Below, piece by piece: positions 21,930 through 32,589 of a stretch of DNA of 64,000 nucleotides. The notes beneath the pieces are model-generated. The model was not told where the DNA came from. It was given only the letters and a program-made list of their open reading frames with translations, and did no database searches. Where the stretch lies: contig NC_092526.1 in the NCBI RefSeq assembly GCF_037038585.1, positions 34,423,501 through 34,487,500 of the forward strand, read 5' to 3'. Position 1 is the first letter of the stretch, and the number at the start of each line of letters is the position of its first letter. A program made the translations under genes and the position numbers. Source of the stretch: Patagioenas fasciata (Eukaryota; Chordata; Aves; Columbiformes; Columbidae).

Positions 21930-22330
21930 ATCCGCAAAGCAATACAAATCAGAAATGAGATTTTTGAAGTCCTAATGAACCTGATTGCAGGAACATTTAT
22001 AATCCCCCATGGCTTTAAATGAAATCAGATATAATCAGGAGCTATGGGGAAAGGGAGTGTTTACAGGCAGAGATTGGGAAGTGCTGCTGTATTAGTAAAG
22101 ATGCTGTTCCTTCTATTGATGTCTAAAATGATGGATAATGTGAGAATGGCAAATATACTATTTGTCTAATGGCTCTGCAATTAAATTCCCCTGTAAATGA
22201 CCCATGCCTCATTTCATCCTAATCTATGGAATTTTGATTGAATTCGTCAGCTCTAATTGAAAAATACTGCACTTTAATGTCTGCAGTGCAGTTTCAGGAC
22301 CGCGCTGGTTTTAATGAGACGGTGCCCCTC
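21930..22330. promoter_or_regulatory. Candidate conserved non-coding element
   Basis: About 400 bases with dense TAAT/ATTA cores, GATGG and TGCAATTAAATT motifs and no low-complexity sequence. Its texture is like deeply conserved enhancers near homeobox genes. The likely target is GBX2, 5 kb downstream. Confidence 0.4.
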
Positions 22331-22790
22331 TGACCTGGGAATATTTTAGATTTTTATTCGGGATTTTTAAACTGGCGGATTTCTCAACTATATTCCATGA
22401 AAAGCCGTGAAAGAGAGTTGGCGTGGTTTTCCACCGCTAGAGATAATCTCTCCGTACCGATGCGGTTTATTAAGGTCTCGTTTAGAGCTCTTAAAATATT
22501 TGGATTATTTAAATACATAGCAATTTAAAATAAAAATTAAAAATCCTATTTCCCCTCATCCGAACGAATTTCGCCATATGAACCGGGATTACAGAAGTAA
22601 TTTTTTATTTTTATTCTTATTTTACCTGTACGGCGTTATTTTTACCCTTTTTCCCTCTTTTTCCCTAACACGAAAATCCCGAGCTCCTTCAAATTTGTTT
22701 TTTAATTAAAAAAAAAAAAAAATGACGCACGAACAGGGGAAAAAAATAAACCAACAAAAAAAAAAAGCAACAAATCTGCCGTGCATGGGC
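22330..22790. other. AT-rich DNA with retained CpGs
   Basis: Unusually AT-rich, yet CpG dinucleotides persist (ccgctag, gtaccgatgcgg, tcgccat), suggesting germline hypomethylation. It includes GGATTA cores at 22502 and 22586. No coding frame is seen. Confidence 0.45.
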
Positions 22791-23130
22791 TGGAAGTTGT
22801 GGGGAGAGGAGCCGCGACCGAGCCGGGGACGCTCCCGCGGCGGGGTGGGGGCGGCCGTCCCGTAGCCCCCGCTCCCCGCCGGAGCCGCGTTCGCAGCCTG
22901 AAATGCGTTCAAACGGGAACACGGGAAGGAGTTACTGGGATTAAGCGACGAACGAGGGGGTTATGTGTTGGATTTTTTGTTTGTTGGGGGTTTTTTTTTG
23001 CCCTTTTTTTTTTTCCTGCTTGGAAACCGAAGGGGGAGGCGGGAGGGGGTTTCCCGGGGTTGCAGTGGCGCCCACGGACACGCGTGGGGCGGCGAATCGC
23101 ATCCCGCGATGGGTACTCTCCCGTACACCG
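22790..23130. promoter_or_regulatory. CpG island 4 kb upstream of GBX2
   Basis: Dense CpG and G-runs, with one ACGCGTGGG copy at 23080. It could be an upstream GBX2 promoter or enhancer island. No spliceable exon was recognised. Confidence 0.5.
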
Positions 23131-24430
23131 CCCCCCCCGCGCACAGCCAGCACACTAAGGGCCAAATCCTGCTCCACACCCCCGCCCCATCCCTCTTCAT
23201 TCCCAGCTCCTGCAGCCCAAAATATGCTGAAATAAACCCACAGCCACACACAAAACCGCCTCCTCAGCCGAGTCCTTCACTGCCCAGGGTATAGTATGGA
23301 GAGCCCCAGCTGCAACCCTTATTTTGGCATTCAGTGCTCATGCCTAAAGTCTCCATCTTTAAGTACACACTGATTTTTGGGAGGCAGTTTTGCTCGTGGT
23401 CTCCTCTCTTGCCTACCCTCCACCCTAGAAAAAAAAATCACTTTAAAAGCACAGTACAGTGAGATGCTTTTGGTGACGTTTCCCATGCAATCATGATTTC
23501 AGCAGCAAAAGCAGAGGGTCTTGCAAGAATTACCTCGCTAGCGTCTCCGTAACCCTGAATTTGGTTTTTACTAAAGTCATTTGTTTTACCATCGGCTGCA
23601 AAACAAATCTGTTCCTCCTCCCTGATGGTCCAGCAGCCTTGGGGACCAGCAGTAGCACATAGCCTGCTCCAAATAACACATCCTGCCAGCACAGCCCCCG
23701 ATGTCTGGTGGAAGAATGGACACAGGCTCATGTACCCCATGGAAACCCACTGCACAACTCCCCACCAACAGGCTGGAGGGGTCTTCAGCCCCCCAGGCAT
23801 GCAGTGGCTTGAGCTGCCACCCTGCTTAGAGGGATGCCCTGACCTCTGCCACCCTACAGACTCATGTCCTGAAGGGTTTGAGCACCTCCCAGTCTTCCTT
23901 TTCCTCCACAGCGCCCGTGTTCCACTTCTTCGCTCCAAAAAGCTGTACCTCCTCCCTATCCTGATTCGGGCGAAAATCCTGCAGTTTATTTAGCACACAC
24001 TCTCTCCACCCGGCCCAGAGGCCACTGGAGTCACAGACACCCCCCAAATCTGTCTGGTTCAAACATGTATCCATGTATCTGATGCTCCTTTTCTGTGAAA
24101 GGTCATTTTAGAGCAAAACCTGCCGGAATCCACCTGCTTTTCAGCAGTTTCTACTCCAGGTGATGCAGGAGCATCTCTGAGCAGCATCTTGGTGCCACAT
24201 TTAGAGGTGGGGCCACACAGTCTGCACACATGCTACAGCCCCCAGGGGAAAAGGGCTCCCTCACACACCAACCAAGAGTGACCCTCCAAAACCCCGATTT
24301 CTACCACATACTCAGACTCCCTGGGAAAGGCCCTTGCTGTGTCCCAGCGGTGGGGGGGTCCCTCCATGGGGTGGGGGGTGGCTGGTTGGGTTCCCCTGCC
24401 TGCCCCTCACCTCCCTCCCGCCTGTTACAC
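23130..24430. other. Intergenic DNA without a recognised feature
   Basis: C-rich filler with short unrelated frames. Nothing supportable is seen. Confidence 0.6.
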
Positions 24431-24439
24431 TTCCCAGGC

Positions 24440-24800
24440 ACAATCACGCTCCGGTTGCTTCTCCGACAATCAGAAATTGCCGACGTTTTTCTCCAGGAGA
24501 AAAATCAGCTAATTATTTGCCGAACAAAAAGCCTATTCTCGTCTGAAATAATACTCCCGTCTTGCAAAGGCACTTGTTTGTGGGCAAATTTTGAAGAGGG
24601 CTGACAATACAAACAGCTGCAGGAGCTGGGTGTTGGTACACATTTCCATGCCCTGCCAGATTACCATGCCTAATTATCTCCCCTTTCCGCAATCTAATGC
24701 GGTTTCCTGAAAAGATTTCCACCTCCCCCCCCGCCTTGCTTTTCTACGTAAACGAAAGATTTGCTTCCCTGCAAAGATTTCTGCAAAGATTTCCAGTCCG
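24440..24800. promoter_or_regulatory. Candidate conserved non-coding element with 12-bp tandem repeat
   Basis: A homeodomain-core-rich block (GCTAATTATTTGC, CCTAATTATC). It ends in a perfect tandem of CTGCAAAGATTT at 24769-24780 and 24781-24792, with two further AAAGATTT copies at about 24713 and 24755. Confidence 0.4.
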
Positions 24801-26090
24801 GTCTGGTTGGTTTTGGAAGGAGCAGGGATGCTGATGATTTGGGGGGCCAGAGGGTTTAGCTCAGCTCCATCCACCACAGTGGGAAGGAGCAGGAGGCAGG
24901 AGAGTTGCTGCAATCTGACAATGCCTGTTGGATGACAGGGAGGGGGAAAAGGGGAAAAAAATTGGAGAGAAATAACCATGCTTGTGGCTAGGAAGCATCC
25001 ATGGGGTAGATCAAAACCTTGCTGGCGCTGTGCTGGGAAAAATCCCCAGCACTGCACTACCGCACATGTGGTGGCCTCCGCAAGACAGAGCTGGGACATA
25101 TGGAAATGAGCTGTATAAGCAAACTTTTCCCAGTCCCTTGAAGTCAGAGATGGGCCCCAAAACCGTGTGTGCTCACACACATACTACCCCCCCATCCACG
25201 GCAGCAGCTGTTTTGATGGTCATTTACTCTGTCTAATTCGCCACATTGCCAGGAAAAATTGTTTCTCCAGCAGAAACGCAGCATAGGGGAAGGAGGCACT
25301 CCAAAACTCACACCCCAGGCACGCAGTGGGGCTCAGCACCCTGAAAGCTGCAGCAAAATGCGAATGGGGAGCCAAATGCAGGACTGGTCAGTGAAACTGC
25401 ACTGAGTCCCAAAAGCAATAACACCCCCTGATAATTTCTGCCAAGAAAATAGTGGTTTCAGATGTTGGTTGGAAACACGGAGGGATAAACTGACCCAGAT
25501 ATCCAGACGCAGGGCAGGGGGCAGCCCCCAGCCCCCCATTTGGGGAAGGCACTGAGCTTCAGTAGTGGGAACTAAAAGCAAATGTATTTTTTTCAAGGGG
25601 GCTGAAAATGCCACTTGCTGAGGGCTGGATGGGAGTTTGTGACACTCAGGGGACAAATCCCAATAGCCACAACTTGAGGGTGCAAAAGCCCCCACTGCTG
25701 GCCAAGAGGAGTAGGATTTGGGGGACAGAGTGTGGCTGTCCCCACCCTTGGCACCCATGGGCTGTCATGTCCCTCACCTTCCTCCCAGGGTGCACAGCCC
25801 CCCTGGCCTGACATCTGCCATCTTCCTCATGAAAATATGAGCATCAATTGACTAGAAATGAGTGGCAAGTCATTAAGAGTTTCCCAAGCAAATAGGCCAG
25901 GCAGGAGGAGAATCTCCCACCGACCCTTGGCTTTGGGGACCCCTCCCCCCAGTCAGAAGACACTTTAAATTGGGGTTTGTATCCAAAAGCCCCCCAAAAC
26001 CAAGCCCAGAGGCACAGCTGGCACCATTGTCCCAGTAAGGTTTCAACTTCCTAAAGGCAAGAGGGATCCCACCCTCAGCCAACCCCTCTC
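24800..26090. other. Intergenic DNA without a recognised feature
   Basis: No gene, repeat family or striking motif identified. Confidence 0.6.
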
Positions 26091-26119
26091 CTTTTTTTTT
26101 TTCTCTTTCTCTTTTTTTT

Positions 26120-26500
26120 TTTTCCATTTAATTTTATTTTCCAAACCACTTGATCTTTGCTTGGGAACCTCCATTAATTGCCTGGGTTTGCCTCTTCGCC
26201 TGGTCCCTTTATCATTATTTATGGCCTTTGAAATTGTGTAAAGTTCCCTTGACGTTGAATTTACAAGTTTGGGGGCTTTTTTTTCTCTTCTTTCTCCTTT
26301 TTTTTTTTTTTTTTTTTTTTTTTTGTTCTAGCTTTTGTCCTCGCCAAAGACGTCGTGTTGGAAAAGGCTTTGAGCCGGCCAACATGAGAGGCTCGCCGGA
26401 GAAAAGGGAGCAGTCCTCCATCGCTTTTAATTCTGCCGTGTTGCTGAATGGCTCTTTTACATAATTGCAGAAGCAATTTCAAAGCCAAGCCAGGGGCTGA
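26120..26500. promoter_or_regulatory. Proximal GBX2 enhancer candidate with TCF/LEF-type sites
   Basis: An AT-rich block 0.7-1.0 kb before the GBX2 start, interrupted by a 27-base T run. CCTTTGAA at 26225-26232 and, inverted, TTCAAAG at 26478-26484 fit the TCF/LEF core. GBX2 is an established Wnt target in neural-crest induction, which makes these sites credible. CCATTAATTGCC near 26171 is a homeodomain-type site. Confidence 0.4.
26298..26324. repeat. Poly(T) run, 27 bases
   Basis: The longest homopolymer in the window, inside the proximal GBX2 upstream block. Confidence 0.9.
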
Positions 26501-27094
26501 CTTTACCCAGAACCACATGGAGTCTATTTGGGGCTTTAAAAAAAAAAAAAGAGGGGGGGAGAGGAGATAAAAGCGTGAATAAAATAATAAAACAGGGTAT
26601 TTTTTAAAAAAAACCCGGGGTTTCAATGGTTTGGAGGCAGCAAATTGGTGTGTCGGATGGGGAATGTCACACGCCCTGGGGGAATGGGGACCCCCACGGA
26701 GGTCCCTGATGGCACCGTGAGGCGTAGGTGCTGGGTGGGGCGTCCCACGGGCGTCGCGCGGGGCGGTGCGCGCTCACGCGTGGGCCGCCCCGTCCGGCGG
26801 CCGGGAGGCGGTGCTGAATGGGGAGAGGAGGTGCTAGGGGCGCGGTCTCACCGCTCAGCCCCGCCCCGCCGCCCTCCAGCCCAATGGGAAGCGGCGGCCG
26901 CGGCCACGTGGGGCGGGTCGAGTTCCCAGCCGGGCAAAGTGTGAATGGGAGCGGGGGAGCGCGGGCGGGCAGAGCGGCGCGGCGGCGCACGGTGGCGGCG
27001 GGCGGGGGGCCAGCCCCGATGTGCGGGCGGCGGCGGCGGGCCGCGGCCCCGCTCCGCCCCGGCTCTGCCCCACGCGTGGGCGCTGCGCGACTCT

Positions 27095-27143
27095 GAGGAG
27101 GAGGAAGAAGAGGAGGAGGAGGAGGAGGAGGAGGAAGAGGAAG
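27095..27143 (+). repeat. GBX2: (GAG/GAA)n polypurine repeat in the GBX2 leader
   Basis: Sixteen consecutive GAR triplets end 28 bases before the GBX2 ATG. It would lie in the 5'UTR of any transcript starting upstream. It can form G-rich or triplex structures and encodes poly-Glu in the overlapping upstream frame. Confidence 0.85.
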
Positions 27144-27170
27144 GTGGTCGCTGCCCGCCGCCGCTCCGGC

Positions 27171-27681
27171 ATGAGCGCGGCTTTCCAGCCCTCGCTGATG
27201 ATGATGCAGCGACCGCTGGGAAGCAGCACGGCCTTCAGCATCGACTCGCTCATCGGCAGCCCCCCGCCGCCCGCCCCCGGCCACTTCGTCTACACCGGCT
27301 ACCCCATGTTCATGCCCTATCGACCCGTGGTGCTACCGCCGCCCCCCCCGCCGCCCCCGGCGCTGCCGCAGGGCGCCCTGCAACCGGCGCTGCCCCCCGC
27401 GCATCCCCACCACCACCAGCTCCCCAGTCTGCCCACGGGTTTCTGCTCCAGCCTGGCTCAGGGCATGGCCCTCACCTCCACCCTCATGGCCACGCTGCCC
27501 GGCACCTTCCCCGCTTCCCCCCAGCACCAAGAGGCCGCCAGGAAGTTTGCACCCCCGGGTAACTTCGATAAAGCAGAGGGGATGCCCCCCGACGGCGGCG
27601 GCGACGACGGCAAAGCCTTCCTGGGGAAGGATGGAGCCCTCCTGCCCTTCCCCGCCGCCGACACCGTCCAGGCCTCCCTCG
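27171..27681 (+). CDS. GBX2: GBX2 exon 1
   Basis: Encodes residues 1-170 plus one base: the eh1-like repression motif, a Pro/His-rich central region and a Gly/Asp-rich stretch. The donor is TCG|GTGAGT. It lies entirely within the CpG island and is extremely GC-rich. Confidence 0.96.
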
Positions 27682-28565
27682 GTGAGTGAGCGCCGGAGCC
27701 GTCGGGGGGGCGCAGGGTCCCGCTGCCCGCTCCGCACATCACCCTCAGCGGGGCGGGCTGGGAGGGTCGGGGGAAGGGACAGCGCAGGGGACCCGCGGGA
27801 GACGCGGCAGGACTGGCCCCTGGGGTCCGGTGGCCGCAAGGCCGAAGAGAAAGGATCTTTCGAGCTCCTGCCACTTGAAAACAAAATAATAATAGAATCA
27901 ATCCAACCGAATGAAAAACACACAAAAAATCGAAACCAATTTTGGAGGATGGACCTGAGGGCCGGGCCGGGGGGCGGGGGTGCGGTGGCTGCAGGACAGA
28001 GAGTACCAAGTGCTAATGAAAGGCCTCTGCTTTACTTCCAGCCGGGGCTCTCCGGGGCCAGGGGAAGGAGGACCCCAAAGCAGAAGAGGACGCAAAAGGC
28101 AAGGAGGAAAGTTTCTCCATGGACAGCGATCTAGACTATAGCTCGGATGACAACATCCCCGGCCAGGCGGCTCACAAGGAAGAGGACTCTGGCAACGCAC
28201 TGGAGGAAAATCCCCAAAACCCCCCCAATTCCACCAACACCACATCCACAGGCAAAAACCGTCGGAGGCGAACAGCCTTCACCAGCGAGCAGCTGCTGGA
28301 GCTGGAAAAGGAGTTTCACTGCAAAAAGTACCTGTCCCTGACCGAGAGGTCCCAGATTGCTCACGCCCTCAAACTCAGCGAGGTGCAGGTGAAAATCTGG
28401 TTCCAGAACAGACGGGCTAAATGGAAACGGGTCAAGGCGGGCAACGCCAACTCCAAGACAGGGGAACCCTCCCGAAACCCTAAGATCGTGGTACCCATCC
28501 CGGTGCACGTCAGCAGGTTTGCGATCAGGAGTCAGCATCAGCAGCTGGAGCAAGCCCGACCCTGA
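27171..28565 (+). CDS. GBX2: GBX2, gastrulation brain homeobox 2 (two exons)
   Basis: Nuclear homeodomain transcription factor that positions the midbrain-hindbrain organiser by mutual antagonism with OTX2, and acts in neural crest, ear and thalamus. The exons 27171-27681 and 28042-28565 join in phase 1 to 344 residues, against 348 in human. An eh1-like Groucho-binding motif FSIDSLI is at residues 22-28, a Pro run follows residue 55, and the homeodomain is at about 243-302 with recognition helix [13 protein letters not shown] (Gln50, Asn51). The ATG at 27171 starts the conserved [17 protein letters not shown]. The C-terminus [18 protein letters not shown] is family-typical. The promoter is a CpG island. 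The 3' neighbour AGAP1 is convergent. Confidence 0.97.
27682..28041 (+). other. GBX2: GBX2 intron
   Basis: 360 bases, GTGAGT to TTTACTTCCAG. A single short intron between the N-terminal and homeodomain exons is the normal GBX2 structure. Confidence 0.95.
28042..28565 (+). CDS. GBX2: GBX2 exon 2 with homeodomain
   Basis: Encodes residues 171-344. An acidic Lys/Glu/Asp region ([15 protein letters not shown], then [11 protein letters not shown]) leads to the homeodomain ([20 protein letters not shown] onward) and the conserved C-terminal tail. It stops with TGA at 28563-28565. Confidence 0.97.
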
Positions 28566-29405
28566 TCTCTCTCTACGCTCAGAACCACAAGTTTTTGAGG
28601 GAAAAGTTTCCAAATCAGGGTTTAAATACAACTCACCTCTCCCTCCCCTTACCCCCCCCCCAAAAAAAAAAGAAAAAAGAAAAAAAATGAAGCAAAACCC
28701 TAAAGCATACAACAGCCAACAAGAAAAAAATCTTACATGAGCGCATGGCAAATCCCCACCATGAGCGAACTTTAAAGCAAAACTTTCCACTTACTGAGTC
28801 AAGCGAGAGTCTGCGATGGCAAGAGGCTTGGAAACTGTTTTGGTTCAGAGCAGGAATATCAAACCCTGGAAGAGACACACAGATATTTATTATTACGCTG
28901 CCCACTTTGTACATATTCGTGCTGGCTTGGCTACACTGGGGACCACAGATGCGGTATGGTGTCGGCACTGGATCCAGCAGTGATCTGACCGTTGTTCCCC
29001 CCCTCATCGGCAAAGACATCCCCAGCAAAACCCGCAGCTCGCCTTTAGCCGTCTTTTGGGTTTTGTTTCTTATCGGGGGCAAAAGGTAAAGACACGAGAG
29101 AACAAAAACGAAAGAAAACTAAGAGTTTCATTTCATGCCTTTTATATTGTTTGATTTTATTTCTGATGGCTGAGTGGCAGGCACTGGGGGACGATTTTTT
29201 AAATATATTTTTTTGCCTGGCTTTCTGTAGATTTGGTTTGCCTATTCTACCAAGCCATGTTTAAAAGAAAGAGAGAGGGGAGGGAGGGGGGGAAAGCACG
29301 ATCTTCTCTATTGTGTTTAATTTATTTCAATGTAGCCTATTTCTTTATAAGTTATGAAATTTAAAAGTAAACTAAGTCTTGTGAATAAAAACCGACAAAG
29401 AAACA
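28566..29405 (+). other. GBX2: GBX2 3'UTR
   Basis: AT-rich sequence from the stop to just past AATAAA at 29384. The 3' end is inferred from the signal alone; a second AATAAA at 29632 could give a longer form. Confidence 0.65.
29384..29389 (+). terminator. GBX2: GBX2 poly(A) signal AATAAA
   Basis: The first canonical hexamer after the stop, 819 bases downstream, followed by an A-rich stretch. Confidence 0.65.
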
Positions 29406-29639
29406 AAAAAGACGGAAAAAAAAAAGTCCTCCAGCCCTCGGCTGTTCTGTCCAGAATTTGGCATTGAGCTGATTTTCCTTTCCCCTCCTGCGTTGCCGGA
29501 GCAGAGCGATGCTGCTCTTGCCTTTTTTACGAAGCCACATTCGTTGCCGGGGAGGGGGGAGATGGGCAAAAAGTTTTCTTTTTTTTTTTCTTCGGGGGAT
29601 GTGGGAAGGCTGGAAAAAGGCTTTTTGTGCGAATAAACG

Positions 29640-30630
29640 TGGATGGCCTTGACGGGGGCGGGGGGGCAGGAACACCCTTTCTTCCCCACCCGAGCAGCCG
29701 GCGGATTCTCAGCTCCGTGTTTTAGGGGTACAACCGCTCTCCCCCAGTCCCCGTGGCCCCCTCCCCAGTGCAGCCGGGGCAGGGGTGGCCCGGGGGTGGA
29801 ATGTCGGGGCCGGAGTGTCCCGCGTCCACCCCACCCTCATCCCTTTAATTCCCCCCCACACCTTTTTTCTATTTTTTTTTTTTTTTCCTTTCTTCTTCCC
29901 TGTTTTGCCCATCCCGTTATTTTCATCCCATCCGTGCCGGTGAAACCCGGTCACCGGCGGCCGTCGGGGGCTATTTGAAATTAAAAAGTATTAATTTCCA
30001 GAGGAAAAAGGGGTGCTGGGGGGGGGTTGTCTATTAAAATTAAACTGGGTCATTCAAGGGAGGGATTCGCTCCCGAGGTAACGGCGAGGCTCCCGGGGCA
30101 GGCTCCGGCAGGTAAATCAAGGCTTGGCGGTGGTCACGTCATTTACAGCCCTTGCACTTCATCATTTGTTATTTACTATTATTATTATTATTGTTTGTTA
30201 ACGCCGGGTTCGCGCACCGAAACGAAAGGGCCCCAGGCTGCATCGCCGCCAGCCCACGGGCAGCCGCGAGGGGACAAGCGGGAACCCACGGGTAAACACA
30301 GGCTTTTCGGCAGCCACCGCCAACTGCCCGCTCATTTGGCTCGTTGAAAAACAAACAGTATTATTATTAATAATTTTTTAAATTTCATTTCGGCGCGGGA
30401 GAGAGCGAGGAGCCGGGACACGCGTGGGGCTGCCCCGTCCGTCACCCTCCTCGGGCTTCCCAGCGCTGCTCCTCTTCGGAGCGCCTTTTTTTCCTCTAAT
30501 ATGTTAGTTTGCTTTTAGTGCAAAGGGGATGTTGCTGGGAAAGCACAACCCGGAGCCGGCTCGGGCGAGCGGCAGCCCGGCTGTACCCCGCCCGCCCCCC
30601 CGGGGGGGTTGGGTGTATTTTAGGGAGGAA
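29640..30630. promoter_or_regulatory. CpG-rich blocks downstream of GBX2
   Basis: Several GC-rich, CpG-dense segments (29640-29850, 30050-30130, 30200-30330, 30390-30620) alternate with AT-rich TAAT-containing DNA. One ACGCGTGGG copy is at 30420. No gene was recognised; it probably belongs to the GBX2 CpG-island domain. Confidence 0.45.
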
Positions 30631-30829
30631 CAGCTGCTCCTCACCCCTGTCCCCCCCCAGGGCAGATCTCCCTCTACAAGCCAGCATCTGCCCCAGGCGC
30701 TGGAAAGTTATTTGCTCCGCGGTTTGGGGTCCCCCATCACCCACCCCCACCAAGGAGAGGGGCTTTGGGGCTGGCGGGGGGAGCCCAGGGCCGGCGGAGA
30801 AGGAGATAAACAAGCGAGGGGGTTGATAG

Positions 30830-31260
30830 CTGTCATCATCACCATCATCATGGCTTTCATTTGGCTGCCTAATGAGTCAGATCACAGGCAGAGAGAAAAA
30901 TTGTCAATCGCCCAGGCTCTAATGAATTTTTTTGCAAATTGTAATCAAGCCAGGCCGTCTCAGCTCGCTGATTAATGAGACCCAGGAGGCCCGGCCAGCA
31001 CCTCAGCTTTTTATTCCATCCCGTCCTCCCTGCACTAAATTAACAGCAACTTGTCTGAGCTTCAAATTAACTCCCAATGATTAATTCTGATGGGGGGGTC
31101 TGAAGAATAGCTCGTCCTAATAGGCACTGGCCTCTGATGCTGTTTGAAATTAATACACTTCCCCTTTGGCTGCCGGCTTTAATCCAAGGTTGGGTTTTGA
31201 CATCACTATATTTGTTGTTACAATAAATTCCTCTTACATCTGCAGATCAAATAATTGCAG
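30830..31260. promoter_or_regulatory. Candidate conserved non-coding element 3' of GBX2
   Basis: About 430 bases of complex sequence with many homeodomain cores (GATTAATGAG, AATTAACTC, GATTAATTCTG, TTAATCC at 31179), TTTGCAAATT near 30932 and TTGTCAATCG near 30900. The texture is like deeply conserved enhancers. Conservation was not measured. Confidence 0.45.
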
Positions 31261-31269
31261 TGCTCGGGG

Positions 31270-32580
31270 AGCGCAGCAGAATTGCTGGTCTGCTTCGCAG
31301 CAGCCCAAAGTCAGAGGGGAAGGAAAGATACCCATTCCTCTCCACCTCACTTCCAGCCTGCCTTAGGAAAACCCCTTTTTTAATATGTATATAAATATAT
31401 ATATATTTAAGTCTCCAGGCACCACCATCCAACTGCACCGGGATGTGGTGGCTGGAGGAGGTTACCCCCTCCAGCTGGGCAAGGAGCACGCTGCCTCGCT
31501 CTTAAATAAGACATCACAGCTTTTAAATCCCCCCACACCTCCCCTTGCCACAGCGACCCAGCAAACTCACCACATGCCAGGGCTGCCACAGAGACCAGAC
31601 AAACTCAGTGCATGCCAGGACAGGTCAGGTAAAAGGTCATGGGGGTACTCAATCCACAGCCCCCACTTCCTCAAAGGGGGCAGCTCTGCCTTCCGCTTTG
31701 TCTCTGTTTGTGTTGACTTAATTGGTTTAATCATTTCAGCTGGGACTGGCCAGGCTCGGCTTTGTGCCTTTTACCTGCCCCTCCTGCCCTCGGGGATGAG
31801 GCTGCCTTGCCTACAAGGATCCCTTTGTGTCCAGGCAGGGGGTGCTGGACTCTCCCTCTGTTTGGGTTATCCCACCCGAGATAGTGTGGGCCTCTGCCCT
31901 GAGCATCCCCCAGAGCAGAGCCAACCCCAATATCTGGAGAGACAGGTGAGGGCGTCTGTGCCCCTGCTGGGAATACCCCCACAAAGCCTCAGCATCTTCC
32001 TTGTTCCCCAGCGGGTGCAAATTAACCCCCACAAGAGACACCCACCCCTCTGGGCTCGCTGTCCTCCAGGATTGGGAACCCCCCTCACGTGCTTTCACAG
32101 GGCTGTATCAATCTTTATCCGTGAGGAAGAGAGCGATGAGGCTGGTAAGCGGCCACTAATGCAAATTCTTGCCGTCACCATCATAAAGCACCCGGCACCC
32201 TGACATACAAAAGCAACACCATATGTACGAAGACAACCTGTATGAATTATAAATTGCATCATAAAAATTGATTGCCTATCCCCAACCCTTCAGAAACACA
32301 TGCTGGGGGGGGGGAGCGGGTAGAAACCGCACCCCGAACTGGCTGCCCCACAGCTGGAGGGGATGCTCTGCTGAGCCACCCCACATCCCTCATGGGTGCG
32401 AGGTCCCTTCCCGTCCCCCTCCCCATCGCCGCGGGATGCTTGCCCGCCCCTTGCTTGCTCTTTTCTCCTTCCCGCTACGCCTGGCCCATAGAGAGCCTTA
32501 ATCTATTTATTTCAAGCCACTTCATCCTCTCTCTTGCTTTTGTCCCAGCCCCAGCCTCTGGCTTTGTGGCACGACCGCTG
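31270..32580. other. Intergenic DNA without a recognised gene
   Basis: A short AT stretch at about 31381-31410 and C-rich filler. A 272-codon open frame here has no family features and is not called. Confidence 0.6.
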
Positions 32581-32589
32581 AGGTTTTAA

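Larger units (their letters stand above)
26690..27760 (+). promoter_or_regulatory. GBX2: GBX2 CpG-island promoter
   Basis: CpG-dense DNA covering the 5' flank, exon 1 and the start of the intron. A CCAAT box lies at 26881-26885, an E-box CACGTG at 26905-26910, GC boxes near 26860-26870 and 26911-26918, and a full EGR-type GCGTGGGCG at 27074-27082. No TATA box is seen, so initiation is probably dispersed. Confidence 0.75.

Noticed and set aside
21191-22022. Long opposing open frames (about 230-250 codons) on both strands
   Set aside because: They cross a T homopolymer and CpG-rich DNA where stops are rare; no domains or splice context.
27021-27170. In-frame N-terminal extension of GBX2 rich in Arg
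   Set aside because: The frame is open, but its only upstream start here is GTG, not ATG. The extension merely reads the GAR repeat as poly-Arg and is unlike any GBX2.
27333-28009. Antisense frames over GBX2 exon 1 and intron
   Set aside because: Explained by extreme GC content; no conserved protein.
31385-32203. 272-codon open frame on + in the intergenic region
   Set aside because: Starts in an AT repeat and has composition of random C-rich DNA; no recognisable motif.
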